Shown here: in pieces, positions 9,130 to 18,294 of the stretch
Layout of the letters: each line of letters starts with the position of its first letter
How positions within the stretch are numbered: position 1 is the stretch's first letter
Assembly (NCBI RefSeq): GCF_000020485.1
Contig: NC_011899.1
Location: 1,582,501 to 1,646,500 of the forward strand
DNA: 64,000 nt
Source: Halothermothrix orenii H 168
Lineage (GTDB): Bacteria; Bacillota; Halanaerobiia; Halanaerobiales; Halothermotrichaceae
Direction of reading: 5' to 3'
Made by a program: the position numbers and the translations under genes
The notes under the pieces: generated by a model
Told to the model about the DNA's origin: nothing
What the model saw: only the letters and a program-made list of their open reading frames with translations
The model's database searches: none

Positions 9130-10380
9130 TTAAGCGGTCTCTTCTTTATCCTTAACCCTGATTAATTCAGGGTTTTTGTGGTTTTTAATTACTTCAGGTG
9201 TAATAACACATTTAGCAATACCGGGTTCTGAAGGAAGGTCATACATTATATCAAGGATAGCTTCTTCAACAACAGCCCTCAAACCACGGGCTCCAGTATT
9301 TCTTTCAAGGGCCTTCTGGGCAATTGCCGTTAAGGCCTCTGGAGTAAACTCAAGCTCTACATTATCCATTTCAAAGAACTTCTTGTACTGTTTAACCAGC
9401 GCGTTACGGGGCTCGGTCAAAATCTTAACCAGGTCTTCTTCAACCAGTTCATTCAGAGTAACAATTACCGGCAACCTACCGATAAATTCAGGAATTAACC
9501 CGTAGCGCAGTAAATCTTCAGGCAGGATATATTTCAGGGTTTCCCCGACATTTTCTTCAGTCTTGCTCTTAATGTCTGCCCCGAAACCCATCACTTTATT
9601 ATCAATCCTGGATTTAATTATCTTATCCAGGCCATCAAAAGCACCACCGGCTATAAACAGAATATTGGTAGTATCTATCTGGATAAACTCCTGGTGTGGA
9701 TGTTTTCTCCCTCCCTGGGGCGGTACACTGGCAACTGTTCCTTCCAGAATTTTCAGGAGGGCCTGCTGAACACCTTCTCCGGAAACATCCCTGGTAATAG
9801 ACGGATTTTCGGATTTCCGGGCTATTTTGTCTATTTCATCGATATAGATAATACCCCGTTCTGCTTTTTCGATATCATAATCAGCAGCCTGAATTAATTT
9901 CAGCAGAATATTTTCTACATCCTCACCAACATATCCTGCTTCGGTTAAAGAGGTGGCATCGGTAATAGCAAAGGGTACATCCAGTATTCTGGCCAGTGTC
10001 TGGGCTAACAGTGTCTTTCCACATCCGGTCGGGCCTACCATCAAAATATTACTCTTCTGCAACTCAACATCATCTATTTTCATATCAGAATTTACTCTCT
10101 TGTAATGGTTATAGACAGCCACTGACAGTGATTTTTTGGCCCGTTCCTGACCGACTACATACTGGTCAAGGATTTTCTTTATTTCACGGGGTTTAGGTAT
10201 ATTATTAAGATTGAACTCCACATCATCGTTTAATTCCTCTTCTATTATTTCATTACAGAGTTCAATACACTCATCACATATATATACCCCGGGGCCAGCT
10301 ACCAGTTTACGGACCTGTTCCTGGGATTTCCCGCAGAAGGAACATTTCAACTGACCCTTTTCATCTCCAAATTTAAACAT
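9130..10380 (-). CDS. clpX: ClpX, ATPase subunit of the Clp protease
   Basis: ClpX unfolds tagged substrates and feeds them to ClpP. The N-terminal zinc-binding domain carries two CxxC pairs (CSFCGKS and ICDEC, about residues 10-40). Walker A is [12 protein letters not shown], Walker B is [11 protein letters not shown], and the substrate-gripping and ClpP-docking region follows (IGRLPV, the IGF-loop area around [10 protein letters not shown]). At 416 residues it is full length. It starts 21 bases after the clpP stop and AGGTG lies before its ATG, so clpP and clpX are co-transcribed. Confidence 0.97.
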   Translation of the reverse strand: MFKFGDEKGQLKCSFCGKSQEQVRKLVAGPGVYICDECIELCNEIIEEELNDDVEFNLNNIPKPREIKKILDQYVVGQERAKKSLSVAVYNHYKRVNSDMKIDDVELQKSNILMVGPTGCGKTLLAQTLARILDVPFAITDATSLTEAGYVGEDVENILLKLIQAADYDIEKAERGIIYIDEIDKIARKSENPSITRDVSGEGVQQALLKILEGTVASVPPQGGRKHPHQEFIQIDTTNILFIAGGAFDGLDKIIKSRIDNKVMGFGADIKSKTEENVGETLKYILPEDLLRYGLIPEFIGRLPVIVTLNELVEEDLVKILTEPRNALVKQYKKFFEMDNVELEFTPEALTAIAQKALERNTGARGLRAVVEEAILDIMYDLPSEPGIAKCVITPEVIKNHKNPELIRVKDKEETA

Positions 10381-10400
10381 TATATCACCTCTTGAAAGAG

Positions 10401-10997
10401 TTACTTATCTTTTAATTCGTTCTTGGTAATTACCTCATCAATAATACCATATTCAAGGGCCTCTTCTGCTGTCATAAAATAATCCTGCTCAACATCTTTA
10501 CTGATCTGTTCAACACTCTTCCCGGTGTGCTTGCTTAAAATTTCATTGAGTCTTTCTCTTAACCTTAAAAGCTCTTTAATGTGAATTTCAGCCTCAGTAG
10601 CCTTACCCTGAACACCACCGGCCGGCTGATGAATCATAACCCTGGCATTGGGCAGGGCATAACGCTTACCTTTGGTTCCAGAAGCCAGCAGCAGGGCACC
10701 GGCACTGGCGGCTTGACCCATACATATTGTGGCTACATCGGGTTTTATATACTGAATGGTATCATACATTGCTAAAGCAGCGGTAACAGAACCACCTGGA
10801 CTATTTATATACAAATGAATATCTTTATCCGGGTCTTCTGCTTCCAGGAATAATAACTGGGCAATAATTAAATTAGAAAGCTCATCATTAATAGGATGGC
10901 CCAGAAAAACTATCCTATCTTTTAACAGGCGGGAATAGATGTCATAGGATCTCTCTCCCCTGTTAGTCTGTTCAACAACAACAGGTATCAAACTCAT
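10401..10997 (-). CDS. clpP: ATP-dependent Clp protease proteolytic subunit
   Basis: ClpP forms the 14-subunit serine protease chamber that partners ClpX. The catalytic Ser is in [11 protein letters not shown] (about residue 98), the His in VMIHQPAGG (about 123), and the Asp lies near residue 172 in [10 protein letters not shown]. At 198 residues it is the normal length. GAGGAGGG lies upstream of the ATG. Its gene stands between tig and clpX, the common bacterial order. Confidence 0.97.
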   Translation of the reverse strand: MSLIPVVVEQTNRGERSYDIYSRLLKDRIVFLGHPINDELSNLIIAQLLFLEAEDPDKDIHLYINSPGGSVTAALAMYDTIQYIKPDVATICMGQAASAGALLLASGTKGKRYALPNARVMIHQPAGGVQGKATEAEIHIKELLRLRERLNEILSKHTGKSVEQISKDVEQDYFMTAEEALEYGIIDEVITKNELKDK

Positions 10998-11059
10998 AGT
11001 AAAATCCCTCCTCTTAATTTCATTATTCCCGATTATAAATAATTTAAACCTACTCTATT

Positions 11060-12349
11060 CTAGTCATTCTGGTTGTGTTCCACCAGGAAATCTATGACTT
11101 TTCTAACGAATATAGTATGCTTCAAACCTTCAAGCTGTCCCTGAAGCTGCAGGTAGGCTTTTATCTGTTCAGGTTTCTGTTCACCATCTTTAGCTATTTC
11201 CTCGATCTTATTGTCTATTTCTTCATCAGTAACTTCAATTCCTTCTTTTTTCCCGATTGCTTCCAGGACCAGATTAGATTTAGCCCGCTTTTCAGCCTCT
11301 TCTCTATTTTCTTCACGCCATGATTCTTCATCAAGACCCATGGACTTCAGGTAGTCTTCTACCTTCATGCCATATGAAGAAATACTATAGGCTAAATTCT
11401 GGTACATCATATCCAGTTCATTATTAACCAGGGTTTCAGGAACATCTACTTCAGCATTTTCAGTGACCCTGTCAACAATCTCATCTTCCAGTTTTCGCCG
11501 GGCCCTGTCTTCTTTTTGGCTGGTTAGTCTCTCTTTAATATCATCTTTTAATTCTTCAAGAGTATCAAACTCACTGGCCTCTTTAGCAAATTCATCATCC
11601 AGTTCGGGAGTCTCTTTAACCTTGATCTCCTTTATATCAACTTTAAAGACGGCATCCTTCCCGGCTAAATCCTCAGCCTGATAATCCTCAGGGAAGGTAA
11701 CCTCAACCTCGGTTTCCTCTCCTACCTTTTTCCCGACAAGCTGTTCTTCAAAACCGGGAATAAAAGTACCGGAACCTACCTCCAGGTTATACTCTTCGGC
11801 ACTACCACCCTGGAACTCTTCACCATCTATAGTTCCCACAAAGTCAATAACAACAAAATCTCCCTCTTCTACAACTTCTTTGTCGGTACTTTTAAGCTGG
11901 CTATGTTGTTCCTGAAGGCTCTTCAGCTGAGCCTCAATATCCTCTTCGGTAACTTCTACTTCATCTTTTTCTATTCCGAGACCTTTGTATTCACCGAGCT
12001 CAACCTCAGGTTTAACCTCAACTACAGCACTGAAGGTAGCCGGTTTATTTTCCTCAATATAAAAATCAGTAATCTCTGGTCTATCAATAGGTTCAATCTC
12101 TGCTGCCTGAACTGCCTCCTGGTATGCAGGGGGGACAAGGATATCAAACGCATCACGATGGAGAACTTCCTTGCCATATCTTGCTTCTAAAACCCTGCGA
12201 GGAACTTTTCCTTTACGGAAACCCGGGATAGAAACATTTTTAACTACCTTCCGGTATGCCTGTTCCAGAGCCTTATCAACTCTCTCCGGCTCTATTTCAA
12301 CTTTTAATTCCACCTTATTTCCCTCTAATTGTTCTTTTTTTACTTCCAT
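11060..12349 (-). CDS. tig: Trigger factor, ribosome-bound chaperone and prolyl isomerase
   Basis: The ribosome-binding loop GFRKGKVPRRVLE (about residues 43-55) is the family signature. A FKBP-type domain (about 150-245, with VIDFVGTIDGEEFQGG) and a helical C-terminal chaperone domain follow. The protein is strongly acidic and rich in Glu and Lys. At 429 residues it is full length. AAGGGGG lies upstream of the ATG. First gene of the tig-clpP-clpX run. Confidence 0.97.
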   Translation of the reverse strand: MEVKKEQLEGNKVELKVEIEPERVDKALEQAYRKVVKNVSIPGFRKGKVPRRVLEARYGKEVLHRDAFDILVPPAYQEAVQAAEIEPIDRPEITDFYIEENKPATFSAVVEVKPEVELGEYKGLGIEKDEVEVTEEDIEAQLKSLQEQHSQLKSTDKEVVEEGDFVVIDFVGTIDGEEFQGGSAEEYNLEVGSGTFIPGFEEQLVGKKVGEETEVEVTFPEDYQAEDLAGKDAVFKVDIKEIKVKETPELDDEFAKEASEFDTLEELKDDIKERLTSQKEDRARRKLEDEIVDRVTENAEVDVPETLVNNELDMMYQNLAYSISSYGMKVEDYLKSMGLDEESWREENREEAEKRAKSNLVLEAIGKKEGIEVTDEEIDNKIEEIAKDGEQKPEQIKAYLQLQGQLEGLKHTIFVRKVIDFLVEHNQND

Positions 12350-12558
12350 GTTTATAATCCCCCTTACTAATATAATAATGTTATTTATGTATTTTCCCTG
12401 TTAAATGAAATACTTTTTAACATTTTAGCATTTTACATTATTTACATACTATACATTAATAACTTCTCTTCACATTTTGCACATATTAATTAACTTCTTT
12501 ACACATATTTTATTATATTCTTGGAAACAATTATATATCCTCTATAAAATATAAATTT

Positions 12559-12591
12559 AACCCCGATCTGGCCCAGAGCCAATACCGGGGT
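12559..12591 (-). terminator. Probable terminator after tRNA-Leu
   Basis: CCCCG and CGGGG arms with an inner GGC/GCC pairing form an imperfect hairpin just downstream of the tRNA on the minus strand. The following sequence (TTAAATTTAT) is T-rich but not a clean T run. Confidence 0.5.
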
Positions 12592-12609
12592 AACATAATC
12601 AATTGCTGA

Positions 12610-12695
12610 TGGTGCGAAGGGCGGGAGTCGAACCCGCACGGGATATGCCCACTAGATCCTAAGTCTAGCGCGTCTGCCAGTTCCGCCACCTTCGC
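12610..12695 (-). tRNA. tRNA-Leu (anticodon UAG)
   Basis: Read on the minus strand, acceptor GCGAAGG pairs with CCTTCGC, the anticodon stem CTAGA/TCTAG encloses the loop CTTAGGA, giving anticodon TAG, and a long variable arm is present as expected for leucine. The T arm is GCGGGTTCGACTCCCGC. CCA is encoded. It is the only gene in 12350-12802; the remainder of that stretch is AT-rich spacer. Confidence 0.95.
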
Positions 12696-12802
12696 ACTTT
12701 TTAATAATAAAATAAGGCCTCACTTCATGAGCAATATAATATTAGCACATGTTTTTATTCTTGTCAAGGATTTATTGATAAATTCCTGACCTTAGACCAG
12801 AT

Positions 12803-14254
12803 CTAGGGTTTCAACCGTTGTAAAACCATGGAGTCTTTAAGATGATTATTATACAGGGCATAATCATAGGCTGTCTTTCCATTATCATTTTTAATAGCAG
12901 TGTCGGCTCCAAAATCTAACAATAATTCAATTACTTCAGGATCCCTGGTATAGGCGGCCCCAACCATTAAGGCTGTAATACCATCAGGGTTTTTGTAGTT
13001 AACCTCAGCACCATACTCAAGCAATAACCTCATTATTTCAATATCAAAATCCTTGGCCAGGGCAATAAGGAGTGGAGTCCAGCCGTCCCGGGCTTTATAA
13101 TTAACATCAGCCCCATTCTCAACAAGGGTTCTAATAACCTCAAACCCGCTTCCTTTTTTAAGGGCATATAAAAGGGGAGTAAAACCATATTTATTAACAT
13201 AATTAACCCGGGCTCCATTTTCTATTAAAGTCTTTATGATACCAGACCTGCATCTGGTTTCGAGGGCTACCAGTAGTGGAGTAACCCCATCTTTATTTTC
13301 ATAATTAATATTAACTCCACAATCTACCAGAACAGGAATAGCTGCTTCATTTTTGCCGATGAGGGCAGCCACCAGTGGGTTAAAACCCTTTTTATTAATA
13401 TAGTTTACCTCAGCCCCCAGATCAACCAGGGTTTTAATAACTCTACCTTTATTATATGCAGATGCCATCATGAGAGGTGTCAATCCCTCATTATTTTCAA
13501 TATTTAATTTAGCCCCTTTTGAAACCAGAGCTTTAATTATCTCCGGATTATCATTATATTTTGCCGCCATCATCAGGGGATTAAGTCCCTGTTCATATTT
13601 GGCCCCATTCTCCATAAGGGTTTTTAAAACCTCCGGGTCGGGATTAAAAGCAGCTGCAACATTGAGGGGGGTTAGTTCTTCCTTATTAATATAGTTAATA
13701 TCAGCCCCATGTTCCAGGAGAAGCTCAACCACCCGGCCTGTTGAATACCTGGCAGCCAATAAAAGTGGAGTCCAGCCTTTATTATTGGTGACATTAACCC
13801 TGGCTCCCAGATTCAACAGGGTTTTTACAACCTGGTAGTCATTATATTTAAAAGCAAACATGAAAGCTGTCATCCCGTGTTTATTGGTGTAATTAACCTC
13901 AGCACCGGCATTCACCAGCATCTCAATAACTTCACTATCCCGGTACCGGGTAGCAAACATCAGGGGAGTAATCCCTTCCTGGTTGGCATAATTGACATCG
14001 GCCCCCTCATCTATAAGCAATTTAATGACTTCCGGGTTATCATTGGACGATATAGCCATTAGCAGAGGAGTTACCAGGCCATCCTCATCTACATAATTAA
14101 CATCAGCTCCATTTTCAATAGCCTCTCTGATTTCCTCTACCGTACCGTTACTGCAGAGGGTTAAAAAAGATTCATTACTGGTCCCGACAACAATCCCGCT
14201 AAAAGCAACAGAGAAAACAAATAATAATAAGGGTATTAAAACACGTTTTTTCAT
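12803..14254 (-). CDS. Exported ankyrin-repeat protein
   Basis: The N-terminus is a signal peptide (MKKRVLIPLLLFVFSVAFSG), so the protein is probably secreted or surface-bound. From about residue 30 to the end there are about thirteen ankyrin repeats of 33-35 residues, each with the TPLM/TPLL...GADVNY pattern. No enzymatic or anchor domain is seen, so a protein-binding role is likely but the partner is unknown. The start is supported by AAGGAGATGG seven bases before the ATG. It stands alone and is divergent from the S41 peptidase gene. Confidence 0.88.
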   Translation of the reverse strand: MKKRVLIPLLLFVFSVAFSGIVVGTSNESFLTLCSNGTVEEIREAIENGADVNYVDEDGLVTPLLMAISSNDNPEVIKLLIDEGADVNYANQEGITPLMFATRYRDSEVIEMLVNAGAEVNYTNKHGMTAFMFAFKYNDYQVVKTLLNLGARVNVTNNKGWTPLLLAARYSTGRVVELLLEHGADINYINKEELTPLNVAAAFNPDPEVLKTLMENGAKYEQGLNPLMMAAKYNDNPEIIKALVSKGAKLNIENNEGLTPLMMASAYNKGRVIKTLVDLGAEVNYINKKGFNPLVAALIGKNEAAIPVLVDCGVNINYENKDGVTPLLVALETRCRSGIIKTLIENGARVNYVNKYGFTPLLYALKKGSGFEVIRTLVENGADVNYKARDGWTPLLIALAKDFDIEIMRLLLEYGAEVNYKNPDGITALMVGAAYTRDPEVIELLLDFGADTAIKNDNGKTAYDYALYNNHLKDSMVLQRLKP

Positions 14255-14357
14255 AATACCATCTCCTTAGAATAACTTTTTCTTAAACTTTTATAAATTA
14301 ATTTAATAACCTTCACAGTCAATCTTAATATTACAGGTGGCTACCATCCTTACAAGT

Positions 14358-14412
14358 TGGCTATGTAAGAGTTATCATATATCAATCTGGTTATGCATGA
14401 ATTATCACATAT
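14358..14412. repeat. Two imperfect 25-bp direct repeats, period 30
   Basis: TGGCTATGTAAGAGTTATCA (from 14358) and TGGTTATGCATGAATTATCA (from 14388) match at 16 of 20 bases and continue with ATAT. They lie in the 560-base gap 14255-14815 between two divergent genes and could be regulator sites or slippage. Apart from these and a promoter at 14589-14617 the gap shows nothing coding. Confidence 0.55.
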
Positions 14413-14588
14413 GTATATACTTAATTTATATACTTATTATAACAAATTTCAACAAAGTAATTAAAATATCCTCTTAATTATCCAGTAATAAACATAGTTT
14501 GTTAGGCCCAATGTACCCCGGATGCTGAAATGTTGTCAAGCAGCTTATTAACAGATGATTACTATTTGTATATTATACCATTTTTTTG

Positions 14589-14617
14589 TTGACACAGAGT
14601 TAAGATTGATTTAAAAT
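14589..14617 (+). promoter_or_regulatory. Sigma-A-type promoter upstream of the S41 peptidase gene
   Basis: TTGACA, a 17-base spacer and TAAAAT. The start codon lies about 200 bases downstream, giving a long leader with a weak hairpin around AAAACTGGGCCGACGGGTTTT (14666-14686). No known riboswitch was recognised in the leader. Confidence 0.6.
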
Positions 14618-14815
14618 TAATGTTATGGGAATCTAGATTTTTCATAATTGGATTTTTGTGGATGCAAAACTGGGCCGACGGGTTTTAATTTTAATTATTA
14701 TACATTTTTATTAGAAAATACTATTATAGAATCAGCATACATATAATTTAATTACGTTAAATAAGTAATTTAACAGTAAATAAAGTATGGATAAAAACTG
14801 AGGAGGAATTATCAG

Positions 14816-16084
14816 ATGAAAAGAATTAAATTAATGACTGTTTTTCTAATATTAATTTTACTTATGGGATTATTCCAGATAACAGCCGGGGCTGTATCCC
14901 GGGAAGAATGGGTAGAAGATTTAAATTATCTAACAAAAAAACTACCCCAGGTACATAAGAATCTTTATTTTAATATCACTGAAAAAGAGTTTAAAGACAT
15001 GATTGATGATATAAAGGCCGACTTACCGGAATTGACCGATGCTGAAGTTGCTTTACGACTTCAGGAGGTTTTTAACCAGATTGGTGATCAGCACACCGGG
15101 TTTGACTCCAGAAAGTTTCTTAATAGTTATTACCCCATCTTTTTTGCCAAAGTCGGACATGAATACCGGGTTGTCATGACTACTACCGAATATAAAGATT
15201 TACTGGGGGCCAAACTTCTCTGTATAAATGATAAAAGTATTCCTGATGTAATCGAAAGCCTTAATAGAGTTATTGTTAATGAAAACAGAACTGCTTTACT
15301 CTATAAAACAAAAGATTTATTAAACAGGCCCCAGTACCTGAAATACTGTGGTATTATTAAAGGGCAGAATAAATATATTTTTCAGACCAGAGAAGGCATT
15401 AAGTATGTAACCTTCAGGGAAATTAGTTTTTATGAGCTTAAAGTTAGAAAACTGGTCAAACTAAAATACAAAAAAAGTATTGCTTACAGGAATATTAACA
15501 GACTTTTTTGGTATAAATACCTCCCGGACAGTAACATATTATACTTCCAGTATAATAAATGCTGAAGTAAAGAATTAAACGAAAAATATGGGAAAATGGT
15601 TAACTACAGGTATGGGAAAAACCTCCCCTCCTTCAAAAAAACTACTGCTGAAATTATTAATATCCTGAAGGAAAAAGATATTAAAAAACTTGTCATTGAT
15701 TTACGTCATAACGGAGGCGGCTCCTCTCCCCAGGGGTCACGGTTTGCCAGACAGTTAAAAAACCTTAACCTGGATACAGATATCTATGTAGTTATCGGTA
15801 ACAGGACCTTTTCTGCGGCTACTATAAATGCTATTCACTTCAAAGAATACACTAAAGCAACCCTGATAGGAGAGCCAACCAGTGGTAAACCCAATCATTA
15901 TGGTGAAGTCAAGACCTTTAAATTACCCAACACAGGGATGCTAGTCCATTATTCAACCAAATATATTACCCTTATAGATAACGCTGACCCCGACTCCATC
16001 TACCCCGATATCTATTGTTATGTAAAATTTAGCGACTTTGTCAACGGAGTCGATACCATCCTGGAGAAAATAAAAAGGTTATAG
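14816..16084 (+). pseudogene. S41-family peptidase interrupted by an in-frame TGA
   Basis: Two open stretches in the same frame are divided only by TGA at 15563-15565. The first (249 residues) has a signal peptide and the N-terminal domain with GDQHTGFDSR; the second carries LVIDLRHNGGG and NRTFSAATINA, where the Ser is the expected S41 nucleophile. Joined, they make one normal-length exported tail-specific-type protease. Without read-through the product lacks its catalytic Ser. The second part has an ATG at 15596 but no Shine-Dalgarno site, so re-initiation is unlikely. GAGGAGGAATTATCAG supports the ATG at 14816. Probably a nonsense mutation; read-through or a sequence error cannot be excluded. 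Confidence 0.8.
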
Positions 16085-16178
16085 TTAAAATAAACTATTT
16101 GTCAATTTAATAATAAGGGGACTTTAATAATTGACCTTCAATTATTAATTACAGACTGAAGATTAAATCAAAAACAGA

Positions 16179-16212
16179 GGGAAACCTCCAATACAGGTGG
16201 TTTCCCTTTTAT
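16179..16212 (+). terminator. Terminator after the S41 peptidase gene
   Basis: GGGAAACCTCC pairs with GGTGGTTTCCC (one mismatch) around a 6-base loop, followed by TTTT. It is the only element seen in the 300-base gap 16085-16384. Confidence 0.85.
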
Positions 16213-16384
16213 ATGTTTATATTTCTTCATTATTAATATATAATTAAAAATTCAACAATTGATTTCTTAACAATTGAGGTTTATAAGTACCTATATATAC
16301 CCATTCTTCTGTCATAAGTTGACACAATATTTAACAAAATGATAGAATTTTTAAGGAGATAGACCAGATAAAAAGGAGGAAGCC

Positions 16385-17104
16385 ATGAAAACATTAATAA
16401 TAATTCCGACATATAATGAAAGGGAGAACATTAAAGACCTCTTAAGAGAAGTCTTTAATATTAATGAAGATATAGATATTCTGGTGGTAGATGATAACTC
16501 ACCTGATGGCACCGCTGAATTAGTAAAGGAACTTAAAGAACAGAAATATAAAACAAGACTTCATTTACTGGTAAGGGAGGGCAAGCTGGGACTGGCCTCG
16601 GCCTATATAACCGGGTTTAAGTGGGCATTGAAACATAATTATCAATACATCTTTGAAATGGATGCCGATTTTTCACATAACCCTGTTTATATACCTGACT
16701 TTTTAGAGAAACTAAAAAACTATGATCTGGTCCTTGGAAGCCGCTATGTTGAAGGTGGAGGAGTAAAAGACTGGGGACTTATAAGAAAAATTATGAGCCG
16801 GGGTGGCAGTCTCTATGCCCGGTTAATCTTAAACCTCCCCTACCATGACCTGACCGGAGGATTTAAGGGATTCAGGCGTGAGGTCCTGGAAGCTATAGAC
16901 CTTGATTCAGTTAAATCAGAGGGGTATTCTTTTCAAATTGAAATGACCTATCGGGCTCATCTCAAAGGTTTTAATATTAAGGAAACACCTATTATCTTCG
17001 AAGATAGAACCCTGGGCAAATCCAAAATGTCCAAAAAAATATTTATGGAAGCTGTATTTATGGTCTGGTGGCTCAGATTCCATAAAAGGCAATTAATGGC
17101 CTAG
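16385..17104 (+). CDS. Family 2 glycosyltransferase, polyprenol-phosphate mannose synthase-like
   Basis: At 239 residues with a soluble GT-A fold and no C-terminal membrane domain, it resembles bacterial DPM1-type enzymes that move mannose from GDP-mannose to polyprenyl phosphate. Motifs in order are IIPTYNERENI (nucleotide binding), VVDDNSPDGT, MDADFSHNP (metal-binding DxD) and DLTGGFKGFRR (acceptor region). AAAAGGAGGAAGCC precedes the ATG. It is a single gene between two terminators. The donor sugar is inferred from the family and could be another hexose. Confidence 0.82.
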   Translation: MKTLIIIPTYNERENIKDLLREVFNINEDIDILVVDDNSPDGTAELVKELKEQKYKTRLHLLVREGKLGLASAYITGFKWALKHNYQYIFEMDADFSHNPVYIPDFLEKLKNYDLVLGSRYVEGGGVKDWGLIRKIMSRGGSLYARLILNLPYHDLTGGFKGFRREVLEAIDLDSVKSEGYSFQIEMTYRAHLKGFNIKETPIIFEDRTLGKSKMSKKIFMEAVFMVWWLRFHKRQLMA

Positions 17105-17194
17105 AAACGGACTCTTGGATAGATATTATTCCATATTCTACACTTTTATTATACAACTCTTTTTGTAATATTACAAATACTGAAAATATAAAAT

Positions 17195-17215
17195 GCCGGG
17201 GAATAAAACCCCGGC
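17195..17215. terminator. Bidirectional terminator between convergent genes
   Basis: GCCGGGG, a 7-base A-rich loop, CCCCGGC. It lies between the glycosyltransferase (+) and the DUF3298 gene (-). The T runs on either side are short. Confidence 0.75.
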
Positions 17216-17222
17216 TTAAAAT

Positions 17223-17816
17223 TTAACTATTTTGAGCTATCATATATATTGGGCTAGTTTCATCTATAAGTGGCTGTAACTCTTCATAGGGAATTTCAAA
17301 TTCCAAAACTCCATAGTAACCCGGTGTCAATTCATACCTCTGATAAACTATTACCAGTTCTCCCTCTGTAAGATAAAAGACTTCATTGCCTGTAATTCCG
17401 GGAAAGTCATTAATCAAGGGTATATCCCGTTCCTCAATTTGTCTCTCTATTAATCTGTTTAGATAATCTTCGTAATCTATACCCGGTATAAACAGGTCTT
17501 TTAATCTATATCTTCTCCCTGTTACCAGGTTTAACGTAACTGCCCTGACCACTGTTATACCACTGGCCATCATTTCAGGGTAATAATAGTTTTCAAAACG
17601 TATACTCAAAATTTCATTTTTATTTACAGTAGTTTCATATTCACTGGCTGCTGTTATTATATTCATTGTGCGATATCTCCCAGAGGGAAGTAATTCTTCA
17701 GCAGTTTCCCTGATTATTCTATTAATCCTGTTTTCCAGGATTTGATTATGGGGTCTAACTATTACAGGATAGGTGACACCTTCCTGCATCAATCTTGCTG
17801 TTCTATAACTATCCAT
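17223..17816 (-). CDS. DUF3298-domain protein
   Basis: The 197-residue protein has the pattern of the DUF3298 domain (C-terminal FYLTEGELVIVYQRYELTPG and FEIPYEELQP), preceded by a DUF4163-like part (ENYYYPEMMASG). Such domains occur in RsiV-type anti-sigma factors and in exported lysozyme-binding proteins, but here there is no signal peptide or membrane segment, so a cytoplasmic location is suggested. AAGGAGAAGG supports the ATG. No operon partner is seen. Function unknown. Confidence 0.75.
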   Translation of the reverse strand: MDSYRTARLMQEGVTYPVIVRPHNQILENRINRIIRETAEELLPSGRYRTMNIITAASEYETTVNKNEILSIRFENYYYPEMMASGITVVRAVTLNLVTGRRYRLKDLFIPGIDYEDYLNRLIERQIEERDIPLINDFPGITGNEVFYLTEGELVIVYQRYELTPGYYGVLEFEIPYEELQPLIDETSPIYMIAQNS

Positions 17817-17922
17817 AAGCCTTCTCCTTTATAATACAGGGTATATTATTATATGTATTGGATTTCTTATTCGGGATTTTATTTATAATATATAGTTACT
17901 CAGAATAATAATCATCTAACTC

Positions 17923-18087
17923 TTAGATTTCCTTAACAACTTTTACTCTCTCCATTGCTATAGACAAAAATGTTTTAATATCCATAATTGCATACATAAT
18001 ACCACCAATAAAAGGTCCAGCAATTGACGACATAGATTCTATAGTTTGACTCAATGAATTGTTCCTTGTAAGATTTTCTACTATTTT
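17923..18087 (-). pseudogene. Decayed fragment of an MFS transporter
   Basis: A 54-codon open stretch with no start codon or ribosome site ends at a stop at 17923. Its translation, for example SLSQTIESMSSIAGPFIGG, has the look of the cytoplasmic loop and following helix of MefA-like efflux transporters. It is the only recognisable content in the 478-base gap 17817-18294; the rest is AT-rich. The call is from pattern only and the fragment could be chance. Confidence 0.4.
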
Positions 18088-18255
18088 TTATATATTTCTT
18101 TGTTTTTCCTTTATTTTTCTGAATTTTTTTAATTTATGTGTATTAGTACAGTAATAATGGCTATAAGCACTATGGTCTCAGTTTATCTGTACTTCCATCC
18201 TTTTCTATAGGGTTGAATATCCATGCTTTGCATTCACATAATTTCATAAACAAAA

Positions 18256-18291
18256 AATCTCTTTGGCCAGGTTGCCCCGACCAAAGAGATT
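18256..18291 (-). terminator. Terminator after the alpha-mannosidase gene
   Basis: AATCTCTTTGG and CCAAAGAGATT form an 11-bp stem; on the minus strand it is followed by TTTTT. It lies directly after the stop codon of the mannosidase. Confidence 0.88.
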
Positions 18292-18294
18292 CTC

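Noticed and set aside
14640-14700. Possible c-di-GMP riboswitch in the S41 leader (GGATGCAAAACTGGGCC)
   Set aside because: The first half of the GEMM consensus is missing between the promoter and this segment.
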